DNA of 64,000 bases from Deroplatys truncata (Eukaryota > Arthropoda > Insecta > Mantodea > Mantidae): contig CM060987.1 in NCBI GenBank assembly GCA_030765065.1, forward strand, positions 71,062,557 to 71,126,556, written 5' to 3'. This document shows positions 34,885-46,190 of the stretch, piece after piece. The notes beneath the pieces are model-generated. The model saw only the letters and a list, made by a program, of their open reading frames with translations. It had not been told where the DNA came from and searched no databases. Numbering within the stretch: position 1 is the first letter of the stretch; every line of letters starts with the position of its first letter. Position numbers and translations under genes: made by a program.

Positions 34885-35160
34885 TCCCCCGTGGACTAGT
34901 GGTACCGTGCTAGCCTCTAATTCCCGAGGTCACGGGTTCAAACCCGGCGGAGGTCGATGGATTTTTTCGGGTGTAAAAATCCTTAGCACGGCTTCCTTCG
35001 GAAGGGAAGTAAAGCCGGTGGTCCCGTGTCGTAGATTTACGGCACGTAAAAGAACCTCAAGCCTGATAAGAGGCCTCTGAGCAAAATTACCGGTGTTTCA
35101 CGTCCAATACAGAATGGGACGCTAAGAACCATAGTAGTTAAAGAGCGTCCATAAATAAAA
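34885..35160 (+). repeat. tRNA-derived SINE (type 1), best copy
   Basis: The tRNA-like head is intact: CCCCGTGGACTAGTGGTACC (A-box region TAGTGGTACCG) and ACGGGTTCAAACCCGG (B box). The body matches the other type 1 copies, and the 3' end is ATAAATAAAA. Total length about 0.27 kb. Pol III boxes and an A/T-rich tail define a SINE mobilised by LINE machinery. Confidence 0.9.
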
Positions 35161-35596
35161 GGTATTATTTTTTACTTATTTAAATATCTTATATAGAGTA
35201 TAACATTGAAGCTGTTACTGAGATATTGTTTTATCTTTAAATTAATAGATTTATAAAACTGAAATATTTTTATTTTTACAATGAAAATGTAATGTTTTAT
35301 GCTTTCAATTTCATTGAAAAGAAAGTGTACAGTTTGCATACTCTAAATAGTAACATGAACTGGTGTCAAGAAACCAGAGGATAGGAAAAAGGGACCCGCT
35401 TTTAAGATATGACTCGCATCTACGTTCATCTTGCACTTAAAACGAAATGTGTAATGAAACTATGTCTGCAAACGCCTAGTTAACATGAAATAGAAAAAAT
35501 CATTTGTATGATTGATATAAGACTAAACGAAAGTGGATAGAGTTACATGCGAATGTAACGCATCTTTTATTTTATTATTATTATTATTTATTTATT
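35161..35596. other. Unassigned AT-rich sequence
   Basis: Nothing recognised. It ends in TTA/TTTA repeats just before the next HINE-like copy. Confidence 0.4.
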
Positions 35597-36455
35597 TTTT
35601 TACTTTCTCACCACGTACATAGTTGGTAGAGAAGGTATTGCATTCCACCCTAAAATTCGATACCGAGGTTTCGCAAAAATAGGTGTTTTGAGGTCCCTTA
35701 ACCCAAACAAATCATTTTTAAGAAAAGGTCCGCGCGCGCGCGCGTGTGCCTGTAAACAGAATAGCTCAAAAACGAAGAGTCGGATAAACACAACTTGGTA
35801 TTTGGGTTCAAAACCTTCCAAAGATATGACACCGAGGTCTTCAAGACAATCCGCCCACTCCAGAACTACCTTTTGCATGGAACATTTTCCGAAGTTTTGT
35901 ATTAGCTAAACAATGGCTAACGATTTGGTTTAAAATATTAAACATATTTACATAACAAATAAACTGTGTAGATTGAATTTTCTGGGAATAGCCTATGAAG
36001 TCCTCTTCATAGGCTTTTATATAATCGTGTATAACTGGTAAACGTTAAGCGAGAGACGAAAATGTACTACACAAAAATTGTAGATCCCTTTAAAAGACAC
36101 AATTCATGTCAAGCAAAATTATTTGTGGCATAAGCCATTTCTGAGGCATCCGTTCTTAATGGTTCGAATTATTCATTACTTGGCATTCTTTGCAAGTCCT
36201 TACAACATTGTTGTTTTTCGCGATTGCATGGAAAGAGTATAGAATTTTAAGATCAGCATCTAGCGTCCAGTTCTTAAATGCGACTATCGCTATTCCTTTG
36301 TATCTGTACCGAAATGTGTAATGTAGCTATTTCTGTAAAGCTTTATTTGGACTAAAATGAAGTTGATATAAAATAAGCTATATTAAGATTAGTTTGCATA
36401 CTCACGAATAAACGAGAGGTTAGAGAAAGTCATGTGAATGTATCACATCAGAAGT
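35597..36455 (+). repeat. HINE-like repeat, full-length, variant group
   Basis: Forward copy with a variant 5' end (ACTTTCTCACCACGTACATA from 35602) and GTAGAGAAGG just inside. The microsatellite position holds GCGCGCGCGCGTGTG (35732-35747). The 3' end has TAGAGAAAGT (36421-36430) and the hairpin ATGTG, loop AATGTAT, CACAT (36432-36448). Copies at 8598 and 22315 share this variant. Confidence 0.9.
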
Positions 36456-36814
36456 TTGTTTTCTATCTATTTTATGAAATAATGTTAAAGTAAACTGGTT
36501 CCGAAATAGAAGTAGTACATTTGACTCATTCCGATGCTGTAGACTAGCGGTATTCATTCTCCAAGAGGATCCAGGCGGCGATTTTCCGGATTTTCAAACC
36601 TTGAATTTGCGAACACGGTGATTGATCTGTTTTCTTTTAATGCGAATTTCCAAGTGATTATATCTGCTGTTCGCCCTTTTTAAACTGGGCTTTTGTTTTC
36701 AAACCGTAGGGCACCTGGAGGACATGGAATAGGCAACCGAAGGGAATTACGAGGGGTACCCTTAAAATTTACCGGCCTGACTCATTGATGTGAAGGTGTT
36801 TTTTTTTTCTTTTT
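36456..36814. other. Unassigned sequence
   Basis: No feature could be supported. Confidence 0.4.
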
Positions 36815-36895
36815 ACTTTTTTATTTATGGGCACACTTTACTATGGTCCTTAGCGCCATTCTATATTGGGGGTCGTGAAGGTAGCCAAATTACTA
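36815..36895 (-). repeat. SINE type 1, 3' fragment
   Basis: The reverse complement reads ATAGAATGGCGCTAAGGACC and CCCATAAATAAAAAAG, the end of the type 1 SINE. Confidence 0.75.
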
Positions 36896-37079
36896 TTTAT
36901 GATAAATTGAGTCCTTTAGAAGACGGGCTGTAAAGTTTCTGACGCTTAAGTAGTCACTTGTTTATGATCATGTTAAACAAATGTTAACATAACATTTTGT
37001 ATAGAGTGGATAAAACTAAAATGAGAGCTGCGATAATAGTACTTAGTTTTGAGGGAGTTAAATCAGACGTTAAAAAACT

Positions 37080-37780
37080 CTTTCTCTTCGCTTTCGACTG
37101 TTAAAAAGTGAGCTGCTGAATTAAAGCGTGGTTGTGCATCCATTCAAGAAGATGAACGCTTAGGATGTCCCAAAACCGCTACTACCGACGAGATTGTGAC
37201 GAAACTTCACCATGCCGTATTCATAGCTCGTCGATTGAAGGTACGCGAATGGGTTGAAATTACAAAGATGTCGATAGCTAGGTCCATTGCATTTTACACA
37301 AAGTTTTGGGTATGAAAAAGCTTTCCACTATATGGCTGCCGCGTTTTTTTAACAATGGACCAAAATGGCATTCGAATGAGTTTGTAAACAGTCATGGGCT
37401 TATTTAAACGAAATTCTAGTGAGTTTATCCGCTGCTTCATAACAGTACTTGAAAGATGTGTTCAGGAATGCATTGCAGAGACGAAGGATCAGTCTAAACA
37501 GTGGGTGGCAACTGCTGAGTGTCCCGAAGCCAGCAAACACGATTTCATCTGCAGGAAAAGTCATGACTACGGTTTTCTGGGATTCTCATGTTGCCGTTCT
37601 CATAGATATCTGCAGAAGGGCAGAACCATCACCGGGGAGTTTTACGGGAGTAATTGAAAAAACGGCTGGGCAGACGTAAATTCACATTAAAAGATGTTCA
37701 AGTGTAGACAGACGCTTGTTTTGCACAGTTGGACAACCTTATTTTACCGAGGGTATTAAGAAGTTGTAAACTTCTTGGAT
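37080..37780 (+). pseudogene. Mariner transposase relic (irritans-like)
   Basis: Plus-strand frames read AAELKRGCASIQEDERLGCP and KTATTDEIVTKLHHAV (about 37108-37215), the paired helix-turn-helix entry of a mariner transposase. RRLKVREWVEITKMSIARS follows, then after frameshifts KDQSKQWVA (about 37480-37510), SAGKVMTTVFWDS (about 37548-37590) and LQKGRTITGEFYG (about 37612-37652). This order matches the mariner catalytic region. The DETW block is changed to LERC. The second and third catalytic Asp blocks are not found downstream. A truncated, inactive copy of a lineage distinct from the relic at 3490-4621. Confidence 0.8.
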
Positions 37781-38356
37781 AAAATGCATTGATTTACAAT
37801 GTGAACATGGCGAAAAAAATTCTCTTGAACATTGTATTTTCTTGGTCAGGCCGAGAACTTAGAATGTCGCTCGGAACATGTTATATCCAGTCAAATGCTT
37901 TCGGAAAATATATGATGGTGAATTTCGAGGTATAATATAAGTACACTATAAAAGCTGACATAATTGGGCCTATAGCAGTGTTATTTATTAAAAGTAATGA
38001 CATCCTTAAGTGTTGGGTATGATCAGTGTAGATTGTAATTGCAATATTAAAGTTTGTGTTTAATTACTAGTACAGGAAACCATACATATGTAATATGGAA
38101 ATTTCATGGTAGCAGTCATTGTATAACCAAAGTTGAAGTCTAGTATTGTGAGACATATACCGTTACTGGATAATAATGCACAACATTAATTAAAGCAGTT
38201 AAATGAGATATAAAAAGAAAATGTTAAACAGCCACTGGTTTAGGAATCCTTATAAACACACCACAGATGTATAGGCGTAGTTGAGCTGTTTTGGCAATGC
38301 GGTTTGCTATTCTATGCTAGGGTGAAATTTTGTAATAAAAATTTAAAAAAAAATTG
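37781..38356. other. Unassigned AT-rich sequence
   Basis: Nothing recognised. Confidence 0.4.
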
Positions 38357-38410
38357 CCCGCTGTGGTGTGCGGATATAACGTATGTGTCTCGCATTCAAG
38401 ACTTCCCAAA
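38357..38410 (+). repeat. tRNA-like SINE head fragment (type 3)
   Basis: GCCCGCTGTGGTGTGCGG and GTGTCTCGCATTCAAGAC resemble the head of the minus-strand SINE at 19975-20190. No B box follows. Confidence 0.35.
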
Positions 38411-39440
38411 ATCCGAATTTCTTAACAAGAATAAGTAACAATTGTAACGCGATTTAACTCAAACTCCATTCCCTTTTGGTATAGTCTAAGTTCTAAAATT
38501 GCATTAAAATTTAAATTCATAGTTTTTATAAAAAAGTATTTCCTATAGTATGTTTTAGGAAAGGGCATAAACGTGTTTTAACTTTGAACATAGCAGGATT
38601 TCCTCATACTCCAACAAATCTGTACATGCAAGACCATAGGGTTTTCATTTCAAAGTTTCTTTATATATGTATATAATTTATTTATTCATTCATATGTTGT
38701 TCACACGAAATAAGGCTATACTAGAGATTGAAGGGACGTTTAAAATACGAATACCTGCTTGTTTCCGGTGTTTTTACTTACTTTCTACGATAGTGCCTGA
38801 AGCGTAACAACACACGGTTGTTAGTGTGTAAGCGAACCTTTTACACACTGTTGCGTGAAGTAATTGTGACCAAAGTAATGTGCGCAACCACAGTGATGAT
38901 CGTCGATTTAGGCGACCATGAAATCCTGAAGTCATAAACTATACATTCTGATATATTTACTTAGTATAAATGCAGTGCTACCGTGGACTGAACATCAGTT
39001 TTACGAACTTATTTCATAAAGCAGAATCTTGAACGAAATCCCCGAAGTTTCTATAATGGAACATGATCTCATGTAGGTACATTAAACAATGTGTTCATCC
39101 GAAATTCGGAAATGTCATTTGTTAAATTAGGTCGGAGTTTCATTAAAGGAATTATGTATAAGCATATCTTCTACGATTAAGGGTCTCCGCTCAGTAAATT
39201 CTACATTTTAGCAAATTTTGTTCGAAGAGCTCATACCTCGTCCCCTCCCCCTCTAGGCTTTTTTATTTCTATGTTTTCAGCCAGTTTTGTCCTTGTTACT
39301 CCTGTCCTCAGCAGCTTCCTCATTTGATAAATTTAAACTCTCCACATTGGAAGAAAATGCTCTCCGCGTTTTCTGGACACAGTAAAGGCGGGTGATGAAG
39401 TTGACAAGAGGACTTTTTAATTTAAATAATGATACTTCTT
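38411..39440. other. Unassigned AT-rich sequence with a hairpin
   Basis: Nothing coding. A 9-bp perfect stem (AGTGTGTAA at 38823-38831, TTACACACT at 38841-38849) with a 9-base loop lies here. Confidence 0.4.
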
Positions 39441-39466
39441 TTTTATACATCTTCAGTAGATTATAA

Positions 39467-39758
39467 GCTGGAGTGCCAACAAAGAAATGTTATCCATTTC
39501 TTTATTTCGCTTATGCAGGAAATGATTTCCTAATGGAAAAACAACTGACCCAAAGACAACTTAAGAAATTTATAAAAGCATATTGGCGTTTGAGAGCAGT
39601 ACGACATGGCAGAGATGGTATCCCACAAAGTGCTAAATGGAAAACCGAATATTTATGAAGTATGGCTTTCAGGAACAGAAGGGAGCCTTAGCTCACTTTT
39701 TTACTACTTCATATGCTGTAACAACCAGGTTTAGTATACTTTACCGTGTAAAAATATA
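39467..39758 (+). pseudogene. Protein-like relic, unidentified
   Basis: From 39473 a frame without an ATG start reads CYPFLYFAYAGNDFLMEKQL, then RQLKKFIKAYWRLRAVRHGR, until a stop at 39656. A second frame opens at about 39612 and continues with LNGKPNIYEVWLSGTEGSL and SSLFYYFICCNN to a stop near 39722. The second reads naturally on from the first through one frameshift. CTTCAG at 39451-39456 and CAG/GTTTAG near 39726-39734 could be splice remnants. The composition is protein-like in both parts. I do not recognise the family; it may be a host pseudogene exon or a transposon ORF. Confidence 0.3.
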
Positions 39759-41027
39759 TGTGTTTAAACCAAATTAGGATTTTTATTTGAATCCTATAAA
39801 TAAAAAGTACCTCTAAACTTCACACACTACCACAAAACCGGATATTACCTAATGGGAGCAATCGTATGTCCGCAACCTCACTGTTCCGTGTTACAGTCGG
39901 GTGCATGGAGTCGTGCCGATATAATGCGCAGTGGTTTTTGTTGGTAAGTAAACACTGAACCGCCTCGGCCACGCCCAGTCCGCGCCCCTTAACTAGTTCA
40001 ATCACTCCAATTTTTTTATATATTCTACTCCCGCTTTTCCTTCGCTCCTGAGCCTTAAACCGATCTGTGTTCTTAGGTTTGACATTAAACCAATACAAAA
40101 CGAACTCATCCAGCGAGTGGTGTGGGCCGTCATTGGGAAGCATGCCTTCCAACCACTCAAGTGAAATGTTTCCGCACTCCTCCCCTTTCGCCGCTCATCT
40201 AGGCGACCTTTGTTCATAGGCTAATATGTGTGTGTGTGCCGAAATTGAATTCAAACCAATAAGAGAGTGGCTCACCTGGGGCTCCTGTGCAACGCAGATA
40301 TGAAGTTTCTGCCAAGTTAAAACAAAGAAAAGTGGAAACTAGAATCCTTGGCACGTTTTCGTGCACTATTATATTGGCAATGGGCAGCATTCATGCTTGC
40401 TAGCGTAGTCAATAACCGAAATATTCTACATTATAACCAAATAAAATTGTTCACTTGAATTCTTTATCTCCTGCAGCCTGTTTAAGTTGATCTACCATAA
40501 AGTAAAATCTTTGTACGGGAATCCTAACACTTGTTTACTTCCATCCAAGTGCAAATGCAAAACTTTCAGAAGCATAATATGTCCTACAGGTAAGTCCGAG
40601 CGTACTGTAAGTTAGCGTTACCCCACCCCATTCAAATTAAAAATGCTGGTACCGCCACTACGTAGCGCCATTTAAAAAACATGGTGCAGACGTCTGCAAT
40701 GAGCAAACATTCCGACCATAAAAACCAGTGTCCTCATAAGGTGTTCCTTCAGAATTTTTCAGCCCACTCGCGGCGTCGCGTCGGGCTGGTTGGAAATGTC
40801 GTCCCCCGTCTTTTGTGTGGTTACATGCAGGCCTAATTAGTGTGCGGCCAGGTCGAGTCGCTCCGTATGAATGTATACATGTTGGTTAGCCAACACCGTG
40901 ACAACACGGCTCTCATCTCCGAGCAGGAACAGCACATGTTCGCCTTTGAAATCGACTAAAGAAAGACAGTGATATACTTGACAGAAACAAACCACAGTCA
41001 CAAACAGTCCCATAGGCCCACACCAAA
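39759..41027. other. Unassigned sequence
   Basis: A 110-codon minus frame (40152-39820) has no recognisable product. Inside it GTGGCCGAGGCGGTTCAG (minus, about 39978-39961) resembles the D arm of a Ser/Leu-type tRNA, but no T arm follows. Nothing else stands out. Confidence 0.35.
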
Positions 41028-41530
41028 GGATTTTTACTTTCTCTAGCACCGTAGCTATTGTATTCCATCAAAAAATTCGATATACAGATAACATCGGAAA
41101 TACGTGTTTTGAGGTACCCGTAAAATAAACATCGTTTAGAAAAAGTCTATGTGAACAGCATCTCAAAAACAAAGATCGAATAAGTACCAAACTTGATTAA
41201 GCAACGCGAAGATATTCAACAAAATCTCCAACCACAAACACTTCTTTACATTGAAAATGTTCGCTATTGTGTTTTTTTTCTAAAAAAATGGCTAACCACT
41301 ATTATTAAAATACAGATATAAGTGTTTCAGATATTTGCAATGCTAAAAAGCACATATCTTGAATTTTCTGTGAATAGCCTATGAAGCCTCCCCCTCCCCT
41401 TTGTGTCGACATTTTATTAACCATATTTATTGACAGGGAAAATGTAATGCTCATTAAAATGCACCATTTGTCAAAATATTCGTTCGTAGTATTAGCTATA
41501 TATAATATAAGGTTGCAGAGTCGGTCATAA
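41028..41530 (+). repeat. HINE-like repeat, decayed 5' two-thirds
   Basis: Starts with ACTTTCTCTAGCACCGTAGC and keeps AAAATTCGATATACAGAT, GAACAGCATCTCAAAAACAA and TATCTTGAATTTTCTGTGAA. The microsatellite is lost. First of three successive decayed forward copies. Confidence 0.75.
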
Positions 41531-41820
41531 ACATGCTTCCGTGTGAACAGCATACGTAACTCAAAAAAGAAAATTTGGGTGAGTATAAAACTTTGTATTT
41601 AAGTTCACCATCTTTCAAGGATGCGACACGAAGAATTTCAAGAAAATTCCTCTACCTTAAACTCCATACCTTTACATGGAAAATGTTCGTTATATATATA
41701 TATACTTTTTTTTCCGAATAGACTGTGAATTGCTCTTTATTTTGAATGAGTTCGTATAATTGCTGAATCGTAAGAGATAAGACAAGGCATTGCTACACAA
41801 AAAGTGCATTTTAATATATT
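41531..41820 (+). repeat. HINE-like repeat, internal fragment
   Basis: Restarts at GTGTGAACAGCATACGTAAC and runs to AAGAGATAAGACAAGG and CTACACAAAAAGTG. A head-to-tail neighbour of the previous copy. Confidence 0.7.
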
Positions 41821-41834
41821 TTTTATATAATTTT

Positions 41835-42480
41835 TAATACACTTGTGCATTCCACCTAAAATTTTGATATAGATATTTTAGCGGAAATGCATGGTTTAAG
41901 GTCCGTTAGAGAACTCCTTAAAAAGAATATTTTATCAGAATGGTTCGGACGAGCGCGCTCGTGGTAGAAGGCATAACTAAAAAACGAAACTTCGGATAAA
42001 TACCACACTTGGTGTAAAGTTCAGCATGTTCCAAAGATGCGATACAAAGATTCTGAAGTAAATATGCTGGCACATTTCTTTGCATAGAAACTTAGTACAT
42101 ATACTTTTTTCTTTCTCCCCCCCCCCCCTAAAATCGAGTCAACGATTGTGATAAACGATACATTGTAGATAATTGCATGGTTAATAAAGTGATATCTTGA
42201 ATTTCTTTCTAATTGCCTTTGATGTCCTCTCCATTCTAACTGAATGCTGTTGCGTAATTTCATATAACTGGTAAAGTATAAGAGATAAACAAAAGGACGC
42301 TGCGTGAAAAGGGAGTTACTACTAGTTAAAACACAGATATCTCTCTGACGTTTCCAGTATTCAATTTGAAATGCTCGTTCACTATTCTTTGTTTCTCGTG
42401 ATGTTATGCAGAGTAATAGTAATTTCAAAGCCAGGATGTTGCGACCCGCTTTTAAAGATTTGAGTACTTCTTAAGCACCT
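41835..42480 (+). repeat. HINE-like repeat, decayed
   Basis: Third copy in the row: GTGCATTCCACCTAAAATTT, GATAAATACCACACTTGGTG and CATATAACTGGTAAAGTATA. Its 3' end may continue at 43500-43640 after the Jockey-like insertion. Confidence 0.65.
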
Positions 42481-42484
42481 GATG

Positions 42485-43440
42485 GATTTCTTTTCGTGAT
42501 ACCTAGCGAAACCCCACCTTGGGAGACATTCAAGCCATCCCAGCAAAAGTTAGGTTTTCGTCCTGGGCACTCGACCCCCCAGCAGTTGCTGCGCATGCTG
42601 GAGGCTGCCAGGGATACCAGAACAGGGCTTTCACCGCGGCGGTCTCTGCGGAAGGGTCTGGCCTGCGGGTCTTCTCCTGAAACTCATTCACCTGGAGCTC
42701 CCTACACACATGCATCTATTACACACATACCTTAAACACTGCACTTTTGTGGTTTAGTTGCGGGGCACAATTTAAGGCCAATACGAGGCGGAGTCCCCGA
42801 AGGCTCTGTGTTATCCCCCATACTGTTAGCCTGTATGTGGCCAACCTTTCTACAGAGCAGCAAGTCAGCATATGCTGATGGCAAAAAGCCACGCCATAGT
42901 CTTCACTAGCGCCGCTTTCCCGCAAACTTCCCAATATTCACATACATCAGGAGGGGGATAGAATGGACGAATGCCATTACCTACATGGGAGTTAAGCTAG
43001 ATAAGAGCCTAAGTTTCGGGGAGCACATCGGGCACCTGAGGCGATGGCCCCATTGTACCCCATGCTGAGGTCGGGGATGCTGTTCCGCTTAAGCTACGCT
43101 TTTTCGAGTGCTCATAATCTCCGTCCTGCTTTACGCCTGCGAGATCTGGGACATGGCAGCAGACCAGTCTGCTGCTTCTGAAACGGGTGCAGAATAGGGG
43201 CAGTCGGCCATCTATTCCGAATACCGCTCCTTTCTCGGAGACTGCTTGAAGAAGCCTCATCTCTTCCCTACATGGAGGAAGAAATTAGGCACGGGCCGCA
43301 ATATTTTACGACCAGTTGCCATTCCATCGGAGCGCCCTCGTTCGGTCTCCAAGGGATTAACTCAAGACGCTTGAGGCGTCACCGGCTTCCCCGTATGGCA
43401 TGCGTGCACATTCGGTAAAACGGAGCACCTCCACCAGCAC
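42485..43440 (+). pseudogene. Jockey-like LINE reverse transcriptase fragment
   Basis: GC-richer than its surroundings. Plus-strand frames read KLGFRPGHSTPQQLLRMLEA (about 42548-42605), then PIRGGVPEGSVLSPILLA (about 42778-42830), AYADGKK where Jockey-type RTs have AYADD, so a catalytic Asp is lost (about 42868-42888), TYMGVKLDKSLSFGEHIG (about 42980-43032) and LISVLLYACEIWDMAA (about 43107-43155). The order is that of the fingers, palm and thumb region of Jockey-clade reverse transcriptases. The sequence between the first two blocks is shortened, so the copy is internally deleted and frameshifted. It sits between decayed HINE-like pieces. Confidence 0.8.
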
Positions 43441-43499
43441 CAAAGAGATGCTTAGATTAATAAAACAACCCCAATGTAACATTTTGGAAAAATGCCAAC

Positions 43500-43640
43500 A
43501 TGTCAACCTCTGATATCTAGAATGAAATGTGTAAGGAAACCATATCTATAAACATTAGTCTCCCATTATCACAATATAGGTGGAAATCAATCTCTTGTAT
43601 AAAGAGATAAATAGTAGATAGCTATGTGAATGAAATTTAA
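43500..43640 (+). repeat. HINE-like repeat, probable 3' end
   Basis: ATGAAATGTGTAAGGAAACC and AGTAGATAGCTATGTGAATG resemble the last 150 bases of the family. Weak but in the right order to complete the copy begun at 41835. Confidence 0.4.
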
Positions 43641-43984
43641 TTAAACCCGCTTCGTAACAAATGTAATGTGGAAATGACCCAGTAGGTTTTGTGTATATCT
43701 GCTGTGATTTCACATTTATGTAACATTCACAAATAATAAAGATAATTATAGAAGCAATTGACAGATACACCTTTTGCCGTATCAAGCTTTCGAATGTATT
43801 TGAATCCAAATTGCTGGAGCTTATTTTAAAGCTATTTTAATCGAGTATTTTTAATATTTATTTGAATGTGAATTCCATTTAGCGAGGTTTTTGATTTACA
43901 GGCAATTTGCCGTATATCTTTTTGGTGTCCTTCCCACCTGAATATGTTTTTTTATTTATGCGTTTGTCATTTTTGAGTAGGCTG
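43641..43984. other. Unassigned AT-rich sequence
   Basis: Nothing recognised. Confidence 0.4.
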
Positions 43985-44110
43985 TTGTACGAATACGTTC
44001 TCCATTCGGGGGGGGGGGTTCAAAATGTGTATTTTCACTTCAAACTTGATATTGAAATTTGGGGTTCAATGTTGCATTTCGTCTACATTACTTATTTAAT
44101 GGTAAATAAA
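43985..44110 (-). repeat. HINE-like repeat, degenerate 5' fragment
   Basis: TCAAAATGTGTATTTTCACT and GGGTTCAATGTTGCATTTCG resemble the reverse of the family's first part. A G run of about nine bases precedes it (about 44010-44018). Confidence 0.45.
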
Positions 44111-44304
44111 TCATAGACTAACATAAGTGGGGACAATTTTAACGCAAGGAGTAGGTAGTGCCATATGATCTTCTTTCACCGTAAAAAAAAGGAGGCTGAA
44201 TGTGATTTTAAAACGTCTTTTCTGGACATATTTGTGGAATTCATTTTATTTGCAGTTGATGTTGCAATAATTACATGTATAAAAAGTACTTTCAAATATC
44301 TATA

Positions 44305-44439
44305 TTTTTACTTTCTCCACCACATGCATAGTCGATTAAAAAAAAAAAGGTATTGCATTCCATCCAAAAATTGGATACCGAGATTTCACCGGGAATACAT
44401 ACCTGTTTTGAGCCCCCTGATAAAAAAATTAGGAAAAGG

Positions 44440-44473
<34 letters not shown>

Positions 44474-44995
44474 TGTGTGTCTGTCTGTCTGTCTGTCTGT
44501 ACAGCATAACTCAAAAACGAAAAGTCGGATAACTACCAAACTTGGTATTTAAGTTCAGTATCTTGCAAGGATGCGACACGATGATTTTCAAGAAAATCCC
44601 CTACCCCAACTGCCCTTTACATGGAGCAGTTTTAGAAGACTTTGTTGTTCTAAAAAATGCTTTACGATTTTGATAAATATCATGTACTTACATGTCAAAC
44701 TTTATACCTTGAAATTTCTAGGAATAGCTTTTGAAGTCCTCTTCATTTGGAAGTAATCTTGTATAACTAGTAAACGTTAAGCGATAGACGAAAACGTACT
44801 ACACAAGAAATGTAGATCTCGTTAAAACACACAGTTTATTTCAAATATATGTTTTGGGCCATTTCTGAAATGTCGGTTATTAATGGTTCGAATTTTTCAT
44901 TTCTTGGTGGTCATTCTTTAAAGTTCTTTCAACATTCAGTTGCTTATCGCGATTCATGGAAACAGTATGGATCGCTGTTCTCTGTGTATCTACAG
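44305..44995 (+). repeat. HINE-like repeat with expanded microsatellite
   Basis: Forward copy from ACTTTCTCCACCACATGC. At the usual microsatellite position it has a compound (CT)n(GT)n(CTGT)n block (44441-44500). The rest follows the family to about GATTCATGGAAACAGTATGG; the 3' end is missing. Confidence 0.88.
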
Positions 44996-45044
44996 GTTTA
45001 TTCATAAGTCATTATCACATTTCGGAAGTTTGTTGTGAAAGAAA

Positions 45045-46190
45045 TACCTACTTGACATATTGGTGTGCATGATATACCATATGAAAGGCTATCTCACAAA
45101 GTTTGTTTGGTATACCTTACAAGTGTTCAATGTGTGCGCCTCTGGTTACACGGGAGACATCCAGGCTATAGTCCAATTCCGCCCACACCTGCACCAGCAT
45201 GTCACGGTCGATCGTTGCTATCGCTGCTCTAATGCGATCTCGGAGGTCCTTCAAGTCAACTGGAAATGGTGGAATGAACACCCTATCCTCCACATATCCC
45301 CAGAGAAAGAAATCACGTAGTGTTAAGTCCGGGGATCGGGGCGGCCACGGAAACAATGCGACGTTATTGTCAGCATGTCGTCCAATCCAACGTCGCGGTA
45401 AGTTCTGGTTCAGTCGCGCGCGCACGAGTCGATGGAAGTGGGGTGGGGCCGCGTCCTGTTAGAAAACGAAGCCACCCATGTCTGTCAGTTGCGGCACAAG
45501 CCATTTTCTAACATGTTCAGATAAGTGATGCCAGTCACTGTGGATTCGGCGAAGAAAAAGGGCTCATAAACTTTGTCCTTTGACAGGGCGCAGAACACGT
45601 TGATCTTTGGGGAGTCGCGCACATGCTCGAATGTCACATGTGAGTGTTGGGTTCCTCAAATGCGGCATGGTGACGGTTTAGTTTCCCCGACAAGTGAAGC
45701 GTTATTTCGTCGCTGAAGACGACTCTGTCACCAAAATCATCATCTGCCATTGCAGTCTGCATGTCGATAGCAAATTGTGTGCGAACCTCCTTGTCATCAT
45801 CTGTGAATACCTGCAGGAGTTCCAGTTTCTGCGGTTTCACCTTCAGTTGCTTGCGAAGAATCCGCCACACAGTCGACTGGACATTCCCAACTGCAGACTT
45901 GTACGATTTGTCGATTTCTGAGAGCTGCGCGCAAACAACTCACGAACACCTGTAACAGTGGCGTCTGACGATCCCGGCCTTCTGGATCGTTTGGTTGGAC
46001 ACAAACAACCAGTACTCTCGAACGTTTCACACCACCTCTTGATGCTCCTGCAATCTGGCGCATCCTTGTGAAACGAGTGCGAAATCACCGCTGCGCAGTC
46101 ACAGTAACCTGTTTTCGCAAATTGTATCGCACAAACGCCTCTCTCGTTACCTGCTAACGCCATTTTGTACACTCCTGTCGCCTATCGGCC
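45045..46190 (-). pseudogene. Mariner-like transposase relic (DUF4817-type)
   Basis: Minus strand, nearly complete gene order but in several frames. 46172-45843 gives the N-terminal helix-turn-helix (VCAIQFAKTG, SIKRWCETFESTGCLCPTK). About 45870-45634 gives WRILRKQLKVKPQKLELLQ, then RVVFSDEITLHLSGKLNRHH with the first catalytic Asp. About 45455-45420 reads QDAAPPHFHR with the second. 45425-45117 reads RSPDLTLRDFFLWGYVEDRV with the third region, then LRDRIRAAIATIDRDML. All three acidic blocks are present, but frameshifts and stops separate them. It belongs to the same broad group as the element at 28714-30434. I could not define its terminal inverted repeats. Confidence 0.85.

Noticed and set aside
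39955-39990. tRNA-Ser or tRNA-Leu gene on the minus strand
   Set aside because: Only a D-arm-like string (GTGGCCGAGGCGGTT) is present, with no B box downstream.
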